Below, piece by piece: positions 35,648 to 44,651 of a DNA stretch of 64,000 nt; position 1 is the first letter of the stretch, and each line of letters begins with the position of its first letter. The notes beneath the pieces were generated by a model that did not search any database, was not told the DNA's origin, and saw only the letters and a program-made list of their open reading frames with translations. The position numbers and the translations under genes are program-made. Origin of the DNA: Pseudofulvibacter geojedonensis (GTDB lineage Bacteria; Bacteroidota; Bacteroidia; Flavobacteriales; Flavobacteriaceae); contig NZ_JBHTJM010000008.1 of the NCBI RefSeq assembly GCF_042675745.1, positions 248,001 through 312,000 on the forward strand. Direction: 5' to 3'.

Positions 35648-37064
35648 AATATTGATAAAATATGAATGGAAATTATTCGTTAGAAATAGGTTTCAATTGC
35701 TGTTTTTAGCGATATTTCTGTTAGTATCTGCATATGCTATTTACTATGGTAGATCTGAAATAAAGACTCAAAAAGAAAATATAGAAGTCGTTAAAACACT
35801 TGAAAAAGAAGGGTTTGAGAAATACATTGCTTCTTTTGGTAAAGAACCTGAAACGAGAAAAGAGGAGGAACTAAAAGATATTGCTTGTAAGCCATCTTAC
35901 GCGTGGTATAGGCATGAGTATAGTGCTAGCTTGCCACCCCATGATTATGCTGCTTTAGCTATTGGTCAGCGTGATTTATATCGTTATTATTTTAGCCTTA
36001 CTGGTATGAGTTTGTACTACCAACTTTTTGAAAATGAGTTGGCAAATCCTGTAAATCTTTTGGTAGGTAATTTCGATTTGTTATTTGTACTTATTTATCT
36101 ATTTCCTTTACTAATCATTACTTCTGTATATAGCCTATATGCTGCAGAGAAAGAAGGAGGTACTTTGCCCTTGCTTCGTATGCAAACTATATCTGTTAGA
36201 AAAATTACAACCTTACGTTTTAGTTTTCATTTTGTACTTATTACAGGTATAGCGTTGCTTATAACCTTTGGAGGTATGTTAGTTTGTGGTAATCCGTTGA
36301 GTAACTATAATTATTTGTCTACAATATACTGGTTGTTAGGTGTTACATTCTATTCATTTTTTTGGTATGGTCTTCTATACTTAATCATCAGTTTTAAAAA
36401 GAATTCTGCTTTTAATGCTATTGTAAGTATTAGTTGTTGGTTATTATTATTAGTAATAATACCCTCTTTACTGAACATTGTAGTAACTACAAAATACCCT
36501 ATAAACAGTGCTAGTTTATCAGAAATTACTAGAAGAACAGGCTTAGAGAATGATGATGACAAAGAAGAAGCCAATGCCGTTTTAAAGGAGTTTTTTGAGC
36601 ATAATAAAACTTATGCAGTTACCGATAGTTTGATAGATACGAACTTTATGGCAAAAACGTATGCAGCCTTTACTTGGTTAAAAGACGCACATAGTAAGCA
36701 AATGGTAGATAAATTTAATAATCAACTATCTAAAAGAGAGCAATGGATTCACCATTTAGATTGGTTAAACCCAGCAACCAACATTCAAAAATCATTTACA
36801 GAAACCAGTAAAACAGATTGGAATACGTTAATTCAGTTTCAGCGGTCATTATCTCCTTTTCATAATCAAATAACTCATTTTTATTATTCAAAACTGTTTT
36901 GGAATAAGCCTTTAACCTTAGAGAATTATAAACAAAGACCTACTTACACATGGGTAGATAACAATGTAAATCGATGGTTAAATATTAGAGAGCGCTTGTC
37001 TAAAATAGTTCTTTTTGGAGGGATACTTTTTGTTATAGGTTTTATAAAATTTAAAAAAATATAA
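35640..37064 (+). CDS. Second ABC-2 permease (DUF3526-like)
   Basis: The 474-aa protein shares the plan of the preceding permease: KYEWKLFVRNRFQLLFLAIFL start helix, external domain, YAAEKEGGTLPLLRMQ (matching the KERESGTLRLLLSQ element of its partner) and several helices. A second hydrophilic domain with HLDWLNPATNIQKS and a last helix follow. The KE.E.GTL.LL element is the coupling region to the ATPase. It forms the other half of the heterodimeric exporter. Confidence 0.85.
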   Translation: MFKILIKYEWKLFVRNRFQLLFLAIFLLVSAYAIYYGRSEIKTQKENIEVVKTLEKEGFEKYIASFGKEPETRKEEELKDIACKPSYAWYRHEYSASLPPHDYAALAIGQRDLYRYYFSLTGMSLYYQLFENELANPVNLLVGNFDLLFVLIYLFPLLIITSVYSLYAAEKEGGTLPLLRMQTISVRKITTLRFSFHFVLITGIALLITFGGMLVCGNPLSNYNYLSTIYWLLGVTFYSFFWYGLLYLIISFKKNSAFNAIVSISCWLLLLVIIPSLLNIVVTTKYPINSASLSEITRRTGLENDDDKEEANAVLKEFFEHNKTYAVTDSLIDTNFMAKTYAAFTWLKDAHSKQMVDKFNNQLSKREQWIHHLDWLNPATNIQKSFTETSKTDWNTLIQFQRSLSPFHNQITHFYYSKLFWNKPLTLENYKQRPTYTWVDNNVNRWLNIRERLSKIVLFGGILFVIGFIKFKKI

Positions 37065-37074
37065 ACGATTACTA

Positions 37075-39240
37075 GTGAAAAATATATTCGTCATACTGAG
37101 CCTATCATTTTCTTTATCACTTTTCAGTCAACAAAAAGATTCGCTTTCCATTTCTAATACTTTAGAAATAGATGCTTTAGAGATTGTAAAAGATTTAAAA
37201 GTTGATGGAAATTTAGATGAGGTAGTATGGTCTAACGCTAAAGCTATATTTATAACTAAACAAGTAGAGCCTTATCAAGATAGCACAGCTACTTTAGCAA
37301 CAGAGGTCAAGGTATTGTTTAACCAAAAGTTTCTTTACATTGGAGCCATTTGTTCAGATAGTTTGGGTAGAAAAGGAATAAGAGTTCCAGAATTGAGTCG
37401 TGATTTTAATTTTTATTCTTTCGATATTTTTGGAGTGAGTATAGATCCGTTTAACGATAAACGTAATTCCATTACTTTTCAAACCAATCCTTACGGTGCT
37501 CAACGAGATTTATTAAGTTTTGATGACGCATTATATGATAACGAATGGGATGGTCAGTGGAAGGTTCGTACTACTAGGAATAGTGAGGGTTGGGTTGCAG
37601 AGATGGCTATTCCGTGGTCTACTTTACGATATAAAACAAACAATAATGAGGCATGGTGGGGAATTAAGTTTTACAGAAATGCTCGTAGATTGAATGAGCT
37701 TAGCTCATGGCCTGTATATCCAAGAGCCTTTTCTCCATACCGTATGGATTATGCTGGAAAATTAAAAGGTATAAAGCCTCCTAAGCCCCATTTAAATTTA
37801 CGTATACAGCCTTATGTACTTACAGAAAGTAGTAATGTAGGTTTAGATGAAGCTTCAAAAACAAAAATGAAAGTAGGGGGAGAGGTAAAATGGGCCATCA
37901 CTCCAAATACGGTATTAGATGCTACTGTAAATACCGATTTTGCTCAGGCTGATGCCGATAGGCAAGTGATTAACCTATCTCGATTTTCTATTTATTTTCC
38001 TGAACGGAGACATTTCTTTTTAGAGAATGCTAGTTTATTTTCATTAGGTAACAGAGACATTGCTCCATTTTTTAGTAGGCAAATAGGTTTAGATGCTTAT
38101 GGGAAACCTATACCTATAGATTATGGTTTACGTCTAACTCACCGTACACCAAAAAATAGCGGGGGTATAATGCTTATTAAGCAGCGTGAAACGGAAACTA
38201 ATGCAGCACAGTGGTTTGGTATAGGGAGATATTCAAAAAATATAGGTAAACAAAACCGTATTGGTGGTATGATAACAGCTGTTCAAACAAATGCTACAAA
38301 TAGCACTAGTGAGCACTTAAACCTTACTGGTTCGGTAGATGGTTTTGTTCGATTTAGTCCGTCGTTATCATGGAAGTATATGCTTTCTGGCTCATCAGAT
38401 CAGCAAGACGACATGCAAGGAACGGCAGCAACATCTTCATTAAGTTATGCAAGCAATAAATTAGTTGCTTTTTGGAATCAGTCTATTGTTACAGATAATT
38501 ATAGAGCCCGATCAGGCTTTGTTTCACGTGAGAATTTGTTAACTACTAATCCTGGGTTATATTTAAATTATCGTCCAAAATGGAAACCAAAGTTCATTCG
38601 TTCATTTGAACCTGGGGTGTATTGGTGGCATTATAGAAGCGCAGATAATTATAAGTTTTTAGAAGATGAATTAAAGCTCTTTCTGTTTTATGCCAATTTT
38701 CAGAATGGGGGAAGACTTGTTTATACACTAACACCAACTAGACAACAATTATATCGATCTTTTTCTCCTTTAGGAGTAACAATAGCACCAGGTAAATACA
38801 ATTATGTGAGGCATACTTTTTCGTATCGTTCCGATTTTTCTAAAAAATTAGCTTATTCAGCTATTTACGAAACAGGAAATTTTTATAGAGGAAAATTAGA
38901 CACCTATAGAGCTAAAGTGAATTTTTCACCCAATCCGCACTTATTTTTTTCAATGAACTATACGTTTAATGATTATTTAACCCATACGGGAGAAAAAGTT
39001 AAAGCAAGCCTTATTGCTCCAGAGTTTAGATTGGCTATTAACCCAAGAATACAACTTACAGGTTTTTATCAATACTTAGAAACCACCAAGTCTGATAATT
39101 GGAATATTCGCTTTTCATGGGAGTTTAAACCATTGTCTTACTTGTATGTGGTGTTTAATACAGCAAACGATAGAAGTATTATTCCTGAAACTCAAACCAA
39201 TCAATTGATAAGTAAAATTACTTACATCCACCAATTTTAA
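37075..39240 (+). CDS. DUF5916 outer-membrane protein with CBM9-like N-domain
   Basis: The GTG start at 37075 is chosen because it gives a signal peptide (VKNIFVILSLSFSLSLFSQQ). The 721-aa protein has a CBM9-like domain (VDGNLDEVVWSNA to EGWVAEMAIPWSTLRY, about 40-190). The DUF5916 barrel-like part follows (LDATVNTDFAQADADRQVINLSRFSIYFPERRHFF), ending KITYIHQF in an outer-membrane-barrel manner. The family's substrate is unknown. It lies 10 bases after the ABC permease, so it could act with the exporter as an outer-membrane exit or binding partner. Confidence 0.85.
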   Translation: MKNIFVILSLSFSLSLFSQQKDSLSISNTLEIDALEIVKDLKVDGNLDEVVWSNAKAIFITKQVEPYQDSTATLATEVKVLFNQKFLYIGAICSDSLGRKGIRVPELSRDFNFYSFDIFGVSIDPFNDKRNSITFQTNPYGAQRDLLSFDDALYDNEWDGQWKVRTTRNSEGWVAEMAIPWSTLRYKTNNNEAWWGIKFYRNARRLNELSSWPVYPRAFSPYRMDYAGKLKGIKPPKPHLNLRIQPYVLTESSNVGLDEASKTKMKVGGEVKWAITPNTVLDATVNTDFAQADADRQVINLSRFSIYFPERRHFFLENASLFSLGNRDIAPFFSRQIGLDAYGKPIPIDYGLRLTHRTPKNSGGIMLIKQRETETNAAQWFGIGRYSKNIGKQNRIGGMITAVQTNATNSTSEHLNLTGSVDGFVRFSPSLSWKYMLSGSSDQQDDMQGTAATSSLSYASNKLVAFWNQSIVTDNYRARSGFVSRENLLTTNPGLYLNYRPKWKPKFIRSFEPGVYWWHYRSADNYKFLEDELKLFLFYANFQNGGRLVYTLTPTRQQLYRSFSPLGVTIAPGKYNYVRHTFSYRSDFSKKLAYSAIYETGNFYRGKLDTYRAKVNFSPNPHLFFSMNYTFNDYLTHTGEKVKASLIAPEFRLAINPRIQLTGFYQYLETTKSDNWNIRFSWEFKPLSYLYVVFNTANDRSIIPETQTNQLISKITYIHQF

Positions 39241-39248
39241 AAATTCAT

Positions 39249-40643
39249 ATGGCCACTCTAGATATTAAAACTGAAAAAATTTGGAAACTTATCTTGAAAT
39301 TTTCGTTACCAGGAGTGTTTGGTTCTTTGATACTGTCTATAGGCACAATGATAGATGCTTCTTTTTTAGGGTATTATTTAGGGAGTGATGCTTTTGCAGC
39401 TACCTCGCTAGTTTTTCCACTTACTGTATTAACAGGGGCAATAATAGCGTTGGTTTCGGTAGGAGCTTCTTCATTATTGAGTAGAGCTTTGGGGTCAGAA
39501 GATACTTTTGTTCAACAAAATATGTTGTCTAATGTATTTAGTTTAAGCATATTATTTTCACTTGTGCTTACCTGTTTAGGATATTTTTTCGCTAGTGAGC
39601 TGGTAGGTATGGTAGGGGCGACGGGTTCCTTAAAGTCATTAGCAGAAACGTATTTTAAAATTTATATACTAGGCTCTTTTTTTAATGTATTCGGTTTATC
39701 TGCAAACAACCTGATTCGTGCCGAGGGAAAGATTAAATTCTCTATGGGAATTTCGATAACCTATATTGTTATAAATATAATTCTTACTCCGTTATTTATA
39801 AATGTTTTTGACTTAGGGTTAGAAGGAGCTGTTTGGGCGAGTTTGATAGCTATGGGGGTGTATGCTCTATTGGTTTTAGGTTATTTTTTAAGTAAAAGAA
39901 CATCTTACCATATTGGTAGCTTAACATTGCGTTGGGATCAAGAAATAATTTTCCCTATCCTAAAAGTAGGATCGTCTGCCTTTTCTTTGCATGGAATAAA
40001 TTTTATTAGACAGCTTATTATTTTCAGGTCTATAACCTATTACGGAACAACCACTGATGTTGCTTTTTTTAGTGCAGCATACCGTATTTTTATGTTTTTA
40101 TCGTCTCCTGTATTAGGATTTTTAAGTGGTTTACCTCCTGTAATTGGGATTAATTTTGGGGCGAATCAGCCGAATAGGATAAAAGAAGCAGTCTATAAGT
40201 TTAGAATTGGAGCATTAGGGTTTTTAAGTGTAGTTTGGTTACCTATTTACTTGTTTCCAACGTTTTTATTCAACTTTTTATTACCAGATTTAGTTATTAG
40301 TCCTCAACAATTACAACTGTTTAGAATTATCTTTTTTGCGATGCCTATGCTACCTTTAATTAGTAGTAGTATTATGTTATTCCAGTCAATTGGAGATGGT
40401 AAATTAACCAATCAATTGGTGTTTTACCGCCAATTATTTTTATTCCTACCCTTAATACTCACTATTCCATATTTCTTTTCTGCTACGGGGGTTTATTATT
40501 CACTTTTAATAGAAAATGTAATATACGGACTTATTGTTCTAGGAGTTAGTGCTAAAAAAATCAACCAATTAAAATTTAAGTTAGCAAGAGTATATCACAC
40601 AATACTATTTACAGCGAATATTGCAGTAAATATCACCTTTTGA
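39249..40643 (+). CDS. MATE-family efflux transporter
   Basis: The 464-aa protein has 12 hydrophobic segments in two halves. It shows the MATE pattern at SLPGVFGSLILSIGTMIDASFLGYYLG near residue 20 and PVIGINFGANQPNRIKEAVYKF in the second half. MATE proteins export cationic or other small molecules using sodium or proton gradients. The gene begins eight bases after DUF5916 and overlaps the downstream methyltransferase frame at its stop. Confidence 0.9.
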   Translation: MATLDIKTEKIWKLILKFSLPGVFGSLILSIGTMIDASFLGYYLGSDAFAATSLVFPLTVLTGAIIALVSVGASSLLSRALGSEDTFVQQNMLSNVFSLSILFSLVLTCLGYFFASELVGMVGATGSLKSLAETYFKIYILGSFFNVFGLSANNLIRAEGKIKFSMGISITYIVINIILTPLFINVFDLGLEGAVWASLIAMGVYALLVLGYFLSKRTSYHIGSLTLRWDQEIIFPILKVGSSAFSLHGINFIRQLIIFRSITYYGTTTDVAFFSAAYRIFMFLSSPVLGFLSGLPPVIGINFGANQPNRIKEAVYKFRIGALGFLSVVWLPIYLFPTFLFNFLLPDLVISPQQLQLFRIIFFAMPMLPLISSSIMLFQSIGDGKLTNQLVFYRQLFLFLPLILTIPYFFSATGVYYSLLIENVIYGLIVLGVSAKKINQLKFKLARVYHTILFTANIAVNITF

Positions 40644-40651
40644 GGTCTAAA

Positions 40652-41275
40652 ATGGACAGGGAACAAATAAATAATCTGGTTTCATTAAAAGGAAAAGAAG
40701 TGGTAGAAATGGCTGCTGGAACAGGTTTGCTTACAAAATTATTAACAGAGCATGCAAAACAAGTACAAGCATTCGATATTTCAGAAGAAATGCTGGCTGT
40801 GAATCAAGAACATCTTGAAAAATGTTCAGTTAAAAATTGTAAGCTATCCGTAGCAGAAAATAAATCAATTCCACTACCAGATAATACAGCCGATGTAGTA
40901 ATTGAAGGGTGGAGTTTGGGTTATATGGTGGCTAAGTCTGGTACAGTATGGGAAAAAGAAATAGATAAGGTTCTCGCCGAGATGGAAAGGTTACTTAAAC
41001 CTAATGGAATGATCTTAATATTTGGTACTTTGGGTACAGGGGCCCATAAGCCAGCACCACCTAATAAGGAATTGGCAAACCTTTATGAATACTTGGAGAA
41101 TAAAAAAGGGTTTTCTGTAACTCCATGGTTTAAAACAGATTATGAATTTGATTCAGTAGACCAAGCTGTAGAGTTAATTAGCTTCTTTTGGAGTAATAAT
41201 TTTGGTGAGTATATAAAAACTAAACAAAGCTTAATTGTAGAAGAATGTACTGCTATTTGGTATAAAAAGTATTAG
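40652..41275 (+). CDS. Class I SAM-dependent methyltransferase with short N-terminus
   Basis: I place the start at ATG 40652 (MDREQINNLVSLKGKEVVEM). A TTG at 40640, overlapping the MATE stop, is an alternative. The 207-aa product has motif I VVEMAAGTGLLTKLL at residue 16, the acidic loop QAFDISEEML, and motif II/III DNTADVVIEGWSLGYM. The usual 30-40 residues before motif I are missing. The frame stays open upstream for about 21 codons inside the MATE gene without a start. It could be N-terminally truncated by a deletion. Substrate unknown. Confidence 0.75.
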   Translation: MDREQINNLVSLKGKEVVEMAAGTGLLTKLLTEHAKQVQAFDISEEMLAVNQEHLEKCSVKNCKLSVAENKSIPLPDNTADVVIEGWSLGYMVAKSGTVWEKEIDKVLAEMERLLKPNGMILIFGTLGTGAHKPAPPNKELANLYEYLENKKGFSVTPWFKTDYEFDSVDQAVELISFFWSNNFGEYIKTKQSLIVEECTAIWYKKY

Positions 41276-41278
41276 AAT

Positions 41279-41890
41279 TTGAAGACGAATTGGAATAAAC
41301 ATATCGATGAACTTTCAAAGCAAATGCTTCCTCCTTCAGCAACTTTACAATGGGTTCTCAATTATTTTGAGAAAACAGAACAAAAAGCAGATTATGCAAT
41401 TGATTTAGGCTGTGGTTCAGGTGTTGATACTTTTGCAATGCTGTCCGCAGGTTTGCAAGTATTAGCTATAGATAAAGAAATTTCTGCTATCAAGCATATT
41501 AAACAAAAGATTGAGCAAACTCCATTTAAAACACAATTAGAACTTCTTGATAAATCTTTTGAAGAAGTAAAATTACCAAACTGTAAACTGTTAAATGCCT
41601 CTTTTTCTCTGCCATTTTGCAAACCAACTCATTTTAAGGGGTTTTGGTCAGAAATAGTGTCAGCCATAAAGCCTAATGGGTGGTTTTCTGGACATTTTTT
41701 TGGAAAAGAAGATGGATGGTATCCCAATAATGAAATAACATTTTTATCAACAGCAGAAATTAGAGCGTTGTTTTCTGATTTTGAGATAAAGGTTTTTGAA
41801 GAGGTAAATAAAGTAGGGAAAACCATAAATAATAAAGAAAAACAGTGGCATGTTTATCATGTTGTAGCGCAGAAAAAAGAAACAAAATAA
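41279..41890 (+). CDS. Class I SAM-dependent methyltransferase (TehB-like)
   Basis: The start is TTG 41279, giving KTNWNKHIDELSKQMLPPSATL, the normal length before motif I. The next ATG would remove much of that. The 203-aa product has motif I YAIDLGCGSGVDTFAMLSAG at residues 39-58, LAIDKE, and a late GWFSGHFFGKEDGWY block. Tellurite-resistance-type TehB proteins are the closest by feel. It is three bases downstream of the other methyltransferase, so both probably serve the transport group. Confidence 0.78.
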   Translation: MKTNWNKHIDELSKQMLPPSATLQWVLNYFEKTEQKADYAIDLGCGSGVDTFAMLSAGLQVLAIDKEISAIKHIKQKIEQTPFKTQLELLDKSFEEVKLPNCKLLNASFSLPFCKPTHFKGFWSEIVSAIKPNGWFSGHFFGKEDGWYPNNEITFLSTAEIRALFSDFEIKVFEEVNKVGKTINNKEKQWHVYHVVAQKKETK

Positions 41891-41896
41891 ATGCAC

Positions 41897-42793
41897 TTAT
41901 TTTCTTGGGTGAAATTGTTCTATAACATTAGCTAGATGAGTTCTGTCTACATGCATATAAATTTCTGTAGTAGTAATACTTTCATGACCAAGCATGAGTT
42001 GTATGGCTCTTAAATCGGCTCCATTTTCTAACAAATGTGTAGCGAAAGAATGTCTAAAAGTATGAGGGCTAATAGTTTTATTTAATTTAATTTTTACTGC
42101 CAATTGTTTAACAATTGTAAAAATCATGGCTCTAGTTAATTGTCTACCTCTTCTATTTAAAAATAAAATATCCTCATGAGATGACTGAATTGGTACATGT
42201 ATTCTTGAATGGTTGGTGTATAAGTTAATTAATTTTTGAGTGTAAGGACTAATTGGTACAAAACGTTGTTTATCTCCTTTTCCAGTTACTTTAATAAAAC
42301 CTTCTTCAAAGAATAAATCTGATAATTTTAAACTTGTTAATTCAGATACTCGCAAACCACAACTGTAAAGTGTTTCTATAATAGCTTTATTTCTGTGCCC
42401 TTCGGCTTTACTAAGGTCTACGGCTTCTGTTAATAAATCTATTTCCTTAACAGTAAGGGTATCGGGTAATTTGCGTCCTATTTTAGGAGCTTCAATTAAC
42501 TCCATAGGATTAGTATCTCTATAGTCTTCAAAAATTAAATATGAAAAAAAACTTTTTAATCCAGAAATAATCCTCGATTGTGAACGTTCGTTAACTACCT
42601 TGGCTAATTGGTAAATAAACTCTTGAATTGTTTCTGTTTTAATATTTAGTGGTGATAAATTAATAGAATTATCGTCTAAAAAACGAATGAGCTTTAGAAT
42701 GTCTAGTTCATAATTTATAATAGAGTTTTCAGAAAGGCCTCTTTCTAATTTTAGGTAATGTTTATAGTCAGTCAGGGCGTTGTTCCATTTCAT
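41897..42793 (-). CDS. xerD: Tyrosine recombinase XerD
   Basis: The 298-aa protein has a SAM-like N-domain and the catalytic set. The set comprises Arg in CGLRVSELTSLK (about 149), Lys in KVTGKGDKQRFVPI, HTFRHSFATHLLENGADL (H-x-x-R, 244-261), LGHESITTTEIYMHVD with His and the nucleophile Tyr near residue 280. It resolves chromosome dimers at dif with FtsK. Length and motifs fit the housekeeping XerD rather than an integron or phage integrase. Confidence 0.93.
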   Translation of the reverse strand: MKWNNALTDYKHYLKLERGLSENSIINYELDILKLIRFLDDNSINLSPLNIKTETIQEFIYQLAKVVNERSQSRIISGLKSFFSYLIFEDYRDTNPMELIEAPKIGRKLPDTLTVKEIDLLTEAVDLSKAEGHRNKAIIETLYSCGLRVSELTSLKLSDLFFEEGFIKVTGKGDKQRFVPISPYTQKLINLYTNHSRIHVPIQSSHEDILFLNRRGRQLTRAMIFTIVKQLAVKIKLNKTISPHTFRHSFATHLLENGADLRAIQLMLGHESITTTEIYMHVDRTHLANVIEQFHPRK

Positions 42794-42806
42794 ACTTAAG
42801 TAAAAA

Positions 42807-42839
42807 TATAAAACCTCAAGCAGAACTTGAGGTTTTATA
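42807..42839. terminator. Bidirectional hairpin terminator
   Basis: The arms TATAAAACCTCAAG (42807-42820) and CTTGAGGTTTTATA (42826-42839) form a perfect 14-bp stem with the loop CAGAA. It sits between xerD and the HHH-protein gene on the minus strand and ends the transcript of the latter. Confidence 0.75.
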
Positions 42840-42860
42840 GCATAATTTATTAGTCAAATT

Positions 42861-43436
42861 TTATTTATCGTAATCTACATCTTTATTATCTAAACGTTTA
42901 CTAAAGTCGGTTTCACCTCCATCTTTTAGAGTGTTGGCTTGCCCTCTCCAGTCATCTCGTAAAATTCTTCCAGGGAAAAACTCTATAAGTTTGGTTACAG
43001 TCTCAATATCTTCGTCTTTAAATCGACTAATCTGGTTGAAAGTATAAATACCAATACTATTAAGCTTCTTTTCAATAAATGGACCAACTCCACTTATACG
43101 TTTTAAATCGTCTTTATCAGCTTCTGTAGCTTCACCAAAACTAGAAAAGTTCAAACTAGGTTTTTCTACTGCATTACCAGAGCGCTCCATAGTTTTTACG
43201 GCTTTTATTTTAGATTCTGATTTAAAAGTAGACTTAGCATGTTGTATTTCAGACTGATAATCTCCAAAATTTGCTTTGAGCTTTCTATTTTCATCATGGC
43301 AGTCGTTTAATTTTTCTTGATAACTTCTCCTTGTAAAATATCTAGATAATAGCCACCCTAGTAAAAATGATAGGAACATTAATATTAATAAACACCACCA
43401 GTTAGGACAGTTATTGGTATTAAATATATGAGACAT
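42861..43436 (-). CDS. Membrane-anchored helix-hairpin-helix protein
   Basis: The 191-aa protein has one N-terminal membrane helix (WWCLLILMFLSFLLGWLLSRY) and a charged coiled linker. Its C-terminal helix-hairpin-helix domain carries LKRISGVGPFIEKKLNSIGI and then TFNQISRFKDEDIETVTKL. This HHH type occurs at the ends of NADH-dehydrogenase or ribosomal-L21-like annotations; DNA binding is not proven. It follows an OmpA-family gene by 24 bases, so the two act in one transcript, perhaps at the envelope. Confidence 0.8.
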   Translation of the reverse strand: MSHIFNTNNCPNWWCLLILMFLSFLLGWLLSRYFTRRSYQEKLNDCHDENRKLKANFGDYQSEIQHAKSTFKSESKIKAVKTMERSGNAVEKPSLNFSSFGEATEADKDDLKRISGVGPFIEKKLNSIGIYTFNQISRFKDEDIETVTKLIEFFPGRILRDDWRGQANTLKDGGETDFSKRLDNKDVDYDK

Positions 43437-43460
43437 AATAGTTATATTTTTGTTCGTTTT

Positions 43461-44375
43461 TTAGTTTACTTTTATTTCAATTCTTCTATTTAGAGCTCTA
43501 CCTTCTTTCGTGTTATTAGTGGCTATAGGCTCTAACTCACCTTTAGATGAAGCAGAAAGTTTTTCTTTATTTATTCCAGTACTAGCTAAGTATTTTAATA
43601 CATTGGTAGCTCTATCTCTTGCTACAATTTCATTTGTTTTTTCATCACCAACATTATCTGAATGACCAATAATCATTACTTTTTTATTAGGGTGATTGTT
43701 TAAATAATTTTTTAATTCAAAAGCATATGCTTGTAATGTATTATCTGGTTTAAACGCTCTTTGGTTGAAGTGTGAGTACAATGTTTTATTGGTAATTCCC
43801 TTATCAATCTTAGATAAATGGTCTTCAGATATTTTTTTAAAGAATAGCTCAATCCCTCCTAAATAATCATTATTAGAAGAGTAGTTAAAAGTATTTTTAG
43901 CTCCTGTTGCATATATTTTATCTGGATTAACCCCAAATTTCGAAAGTAAGTCTTTTATATAATTAGCTCGGTTTAACCCTAAATTTAAACTATCAATATT
44001 TGTTTTACTTTCAGCTTCATTATACCAGCCCACAATTTGTAATTCTTGATTTTGGTGAGTGTTTAAATATTTAAAAATAGAATCTTTTATAGTTAAGCTT
44101 GAAGTAGGTATATCAATTGAATCTGAGTGTTTAAAAATTCTTATACCTTCAGAAAGATTTATGATGCTTTCTCCTTTTTCATCGAGTATTTGAATACCAG
44201 ACTTGTTGCTTTTTATTAAAGAATCAGTGTCATTTTTTTCAGGCCTAATATTGGTTTCTTCTTGAATAGTTTTTGTAGAAGTATGACCATTACACCAAGT
44301 GCAAGAGTAGTACCACCACATTCCTATAAAAGCCCAAATAAGGAATATTAGTAGTGATAATAAAAAATTTCTCAT
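43461..44375 (-). CDS. OmpA-family protein with two peptidoglycan-binding-like domains
   Basis: The 304-aa protein has an N-terminal signal or anchor (FLLSLLIFLIWAFIGMWWYY). It then has two OmpA-like halves. The first (about 90-185, with LQIVGWYNEAESKTN and NRANYIKDLLSKFGV) is degenerate. The second (about 205-304) has the normal VMIIGHSDNVGDEKTNEIVA, DRATNVLKYL and GRALNRRIEIKV, with the Asp and Arg that hold the diaminopimelate. It tethers the membrane to peptidoglycan. The strand is opposite to the his operon. Confidence 0.88.
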   Translation of the reverse strand: MRNFLLSLLIFLIWAFIGMWWYYSCTWCNGHTSTKTIQEETNIRPEKNDTDSLIKSNKSGIQILDEKGESIINLSEGIRIFKHSDSIDIPTSSLTIKDSIFKYLNTHQNQELQIVGWYNEAESKTNIDSLNLGLNRANYIKDLLSKFGVNPDKIYATGAKNTFNYSSNNDYLGGIELFFKKISEDHLSKIDKGITNKTLYSHFNQRAFKPDNTLQAYAFELKNYLNNHPNKKVMIIGHSDNVGDEKTNEIVARDRATNVLKYLASTGINKEKLSASSKGELEPIATNNTKEGRALNRRIEIKVN

Positions 44376-44543
44376 GAAATATTAGTTAGTATTATTCTAA
44401 TTAAAAATAAGTTTTTCAGTTCTGATATAACGGTTAGTTGGTTGGTAATTAATGTTTTAATCGATAAAAAGAAAAGAAACAAGGATGAATAGCTCGCTTT
44501 TTTACAAGTTTAGAGGGACAAAAAATATTTTTATTTAATTTTA

Positions 44544-44576
44544 TTTGGATTTGTAAAATAGTTTTATAAATATTTG
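44544..44576 (+). promoter_or_regulatory. Candidate promoter of the his operon
   Basis: TTTG at 44544-44547 and AATATTTG at 44569-44576 (one mismatch to TAnnTTTG) are 21 bases apart. Transcription would begin near 44583, just before the leader-peptide ATG. The stretch 44376-44543 shows no other feature. Confidence 0.5.
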
Positions 44577-44594
44577 TACAGACAAAAAACAGAA

Positions 44595-44651
44595 ATGAAT
44601 TTTATTCAATTACATCATCATCATTTTCATACTTGCACTCAGGCGAGCTGA
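44595..44651 (+). CDS. hisL: Histidine operon leader peptide
   Basis: ATG 44595 opens an 18-codon frame ending TGA 44649-44651. It reads MNFIQLHHHHFHTCTQAS with five His codons among six consecutive positions (44613-44630). Such a run right before the his genes and an attenuator is the mark of a ribosome-mediated histidine leader. Ribosome stalling at the His codons would leave 44637-44645 free for antitermination. Confidence 0.88.
   Translation: MNFIQLHHHHFHTCTQAS

Noticed and set aside
33506..37064. ABC block as a nitrous-oxide-reductase (nosDFY) locus
   Set aside because: No nosZ, nosD or nosL gene is near, and both permeases carry large external domains.
41897..42793. Tyrosine recombinase as the integrase of the 52-54 kb cassettes
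   Set aside because: It has the standard XerD length and motifs, lies 10 kb away beyond the his operon, and has no attI-like site beside it.
44595..44651. Poly-His ORF as a metal-binding peptide
   Set aside because: Its place directly before an attenuator and the his genes fits a leader peptide better.
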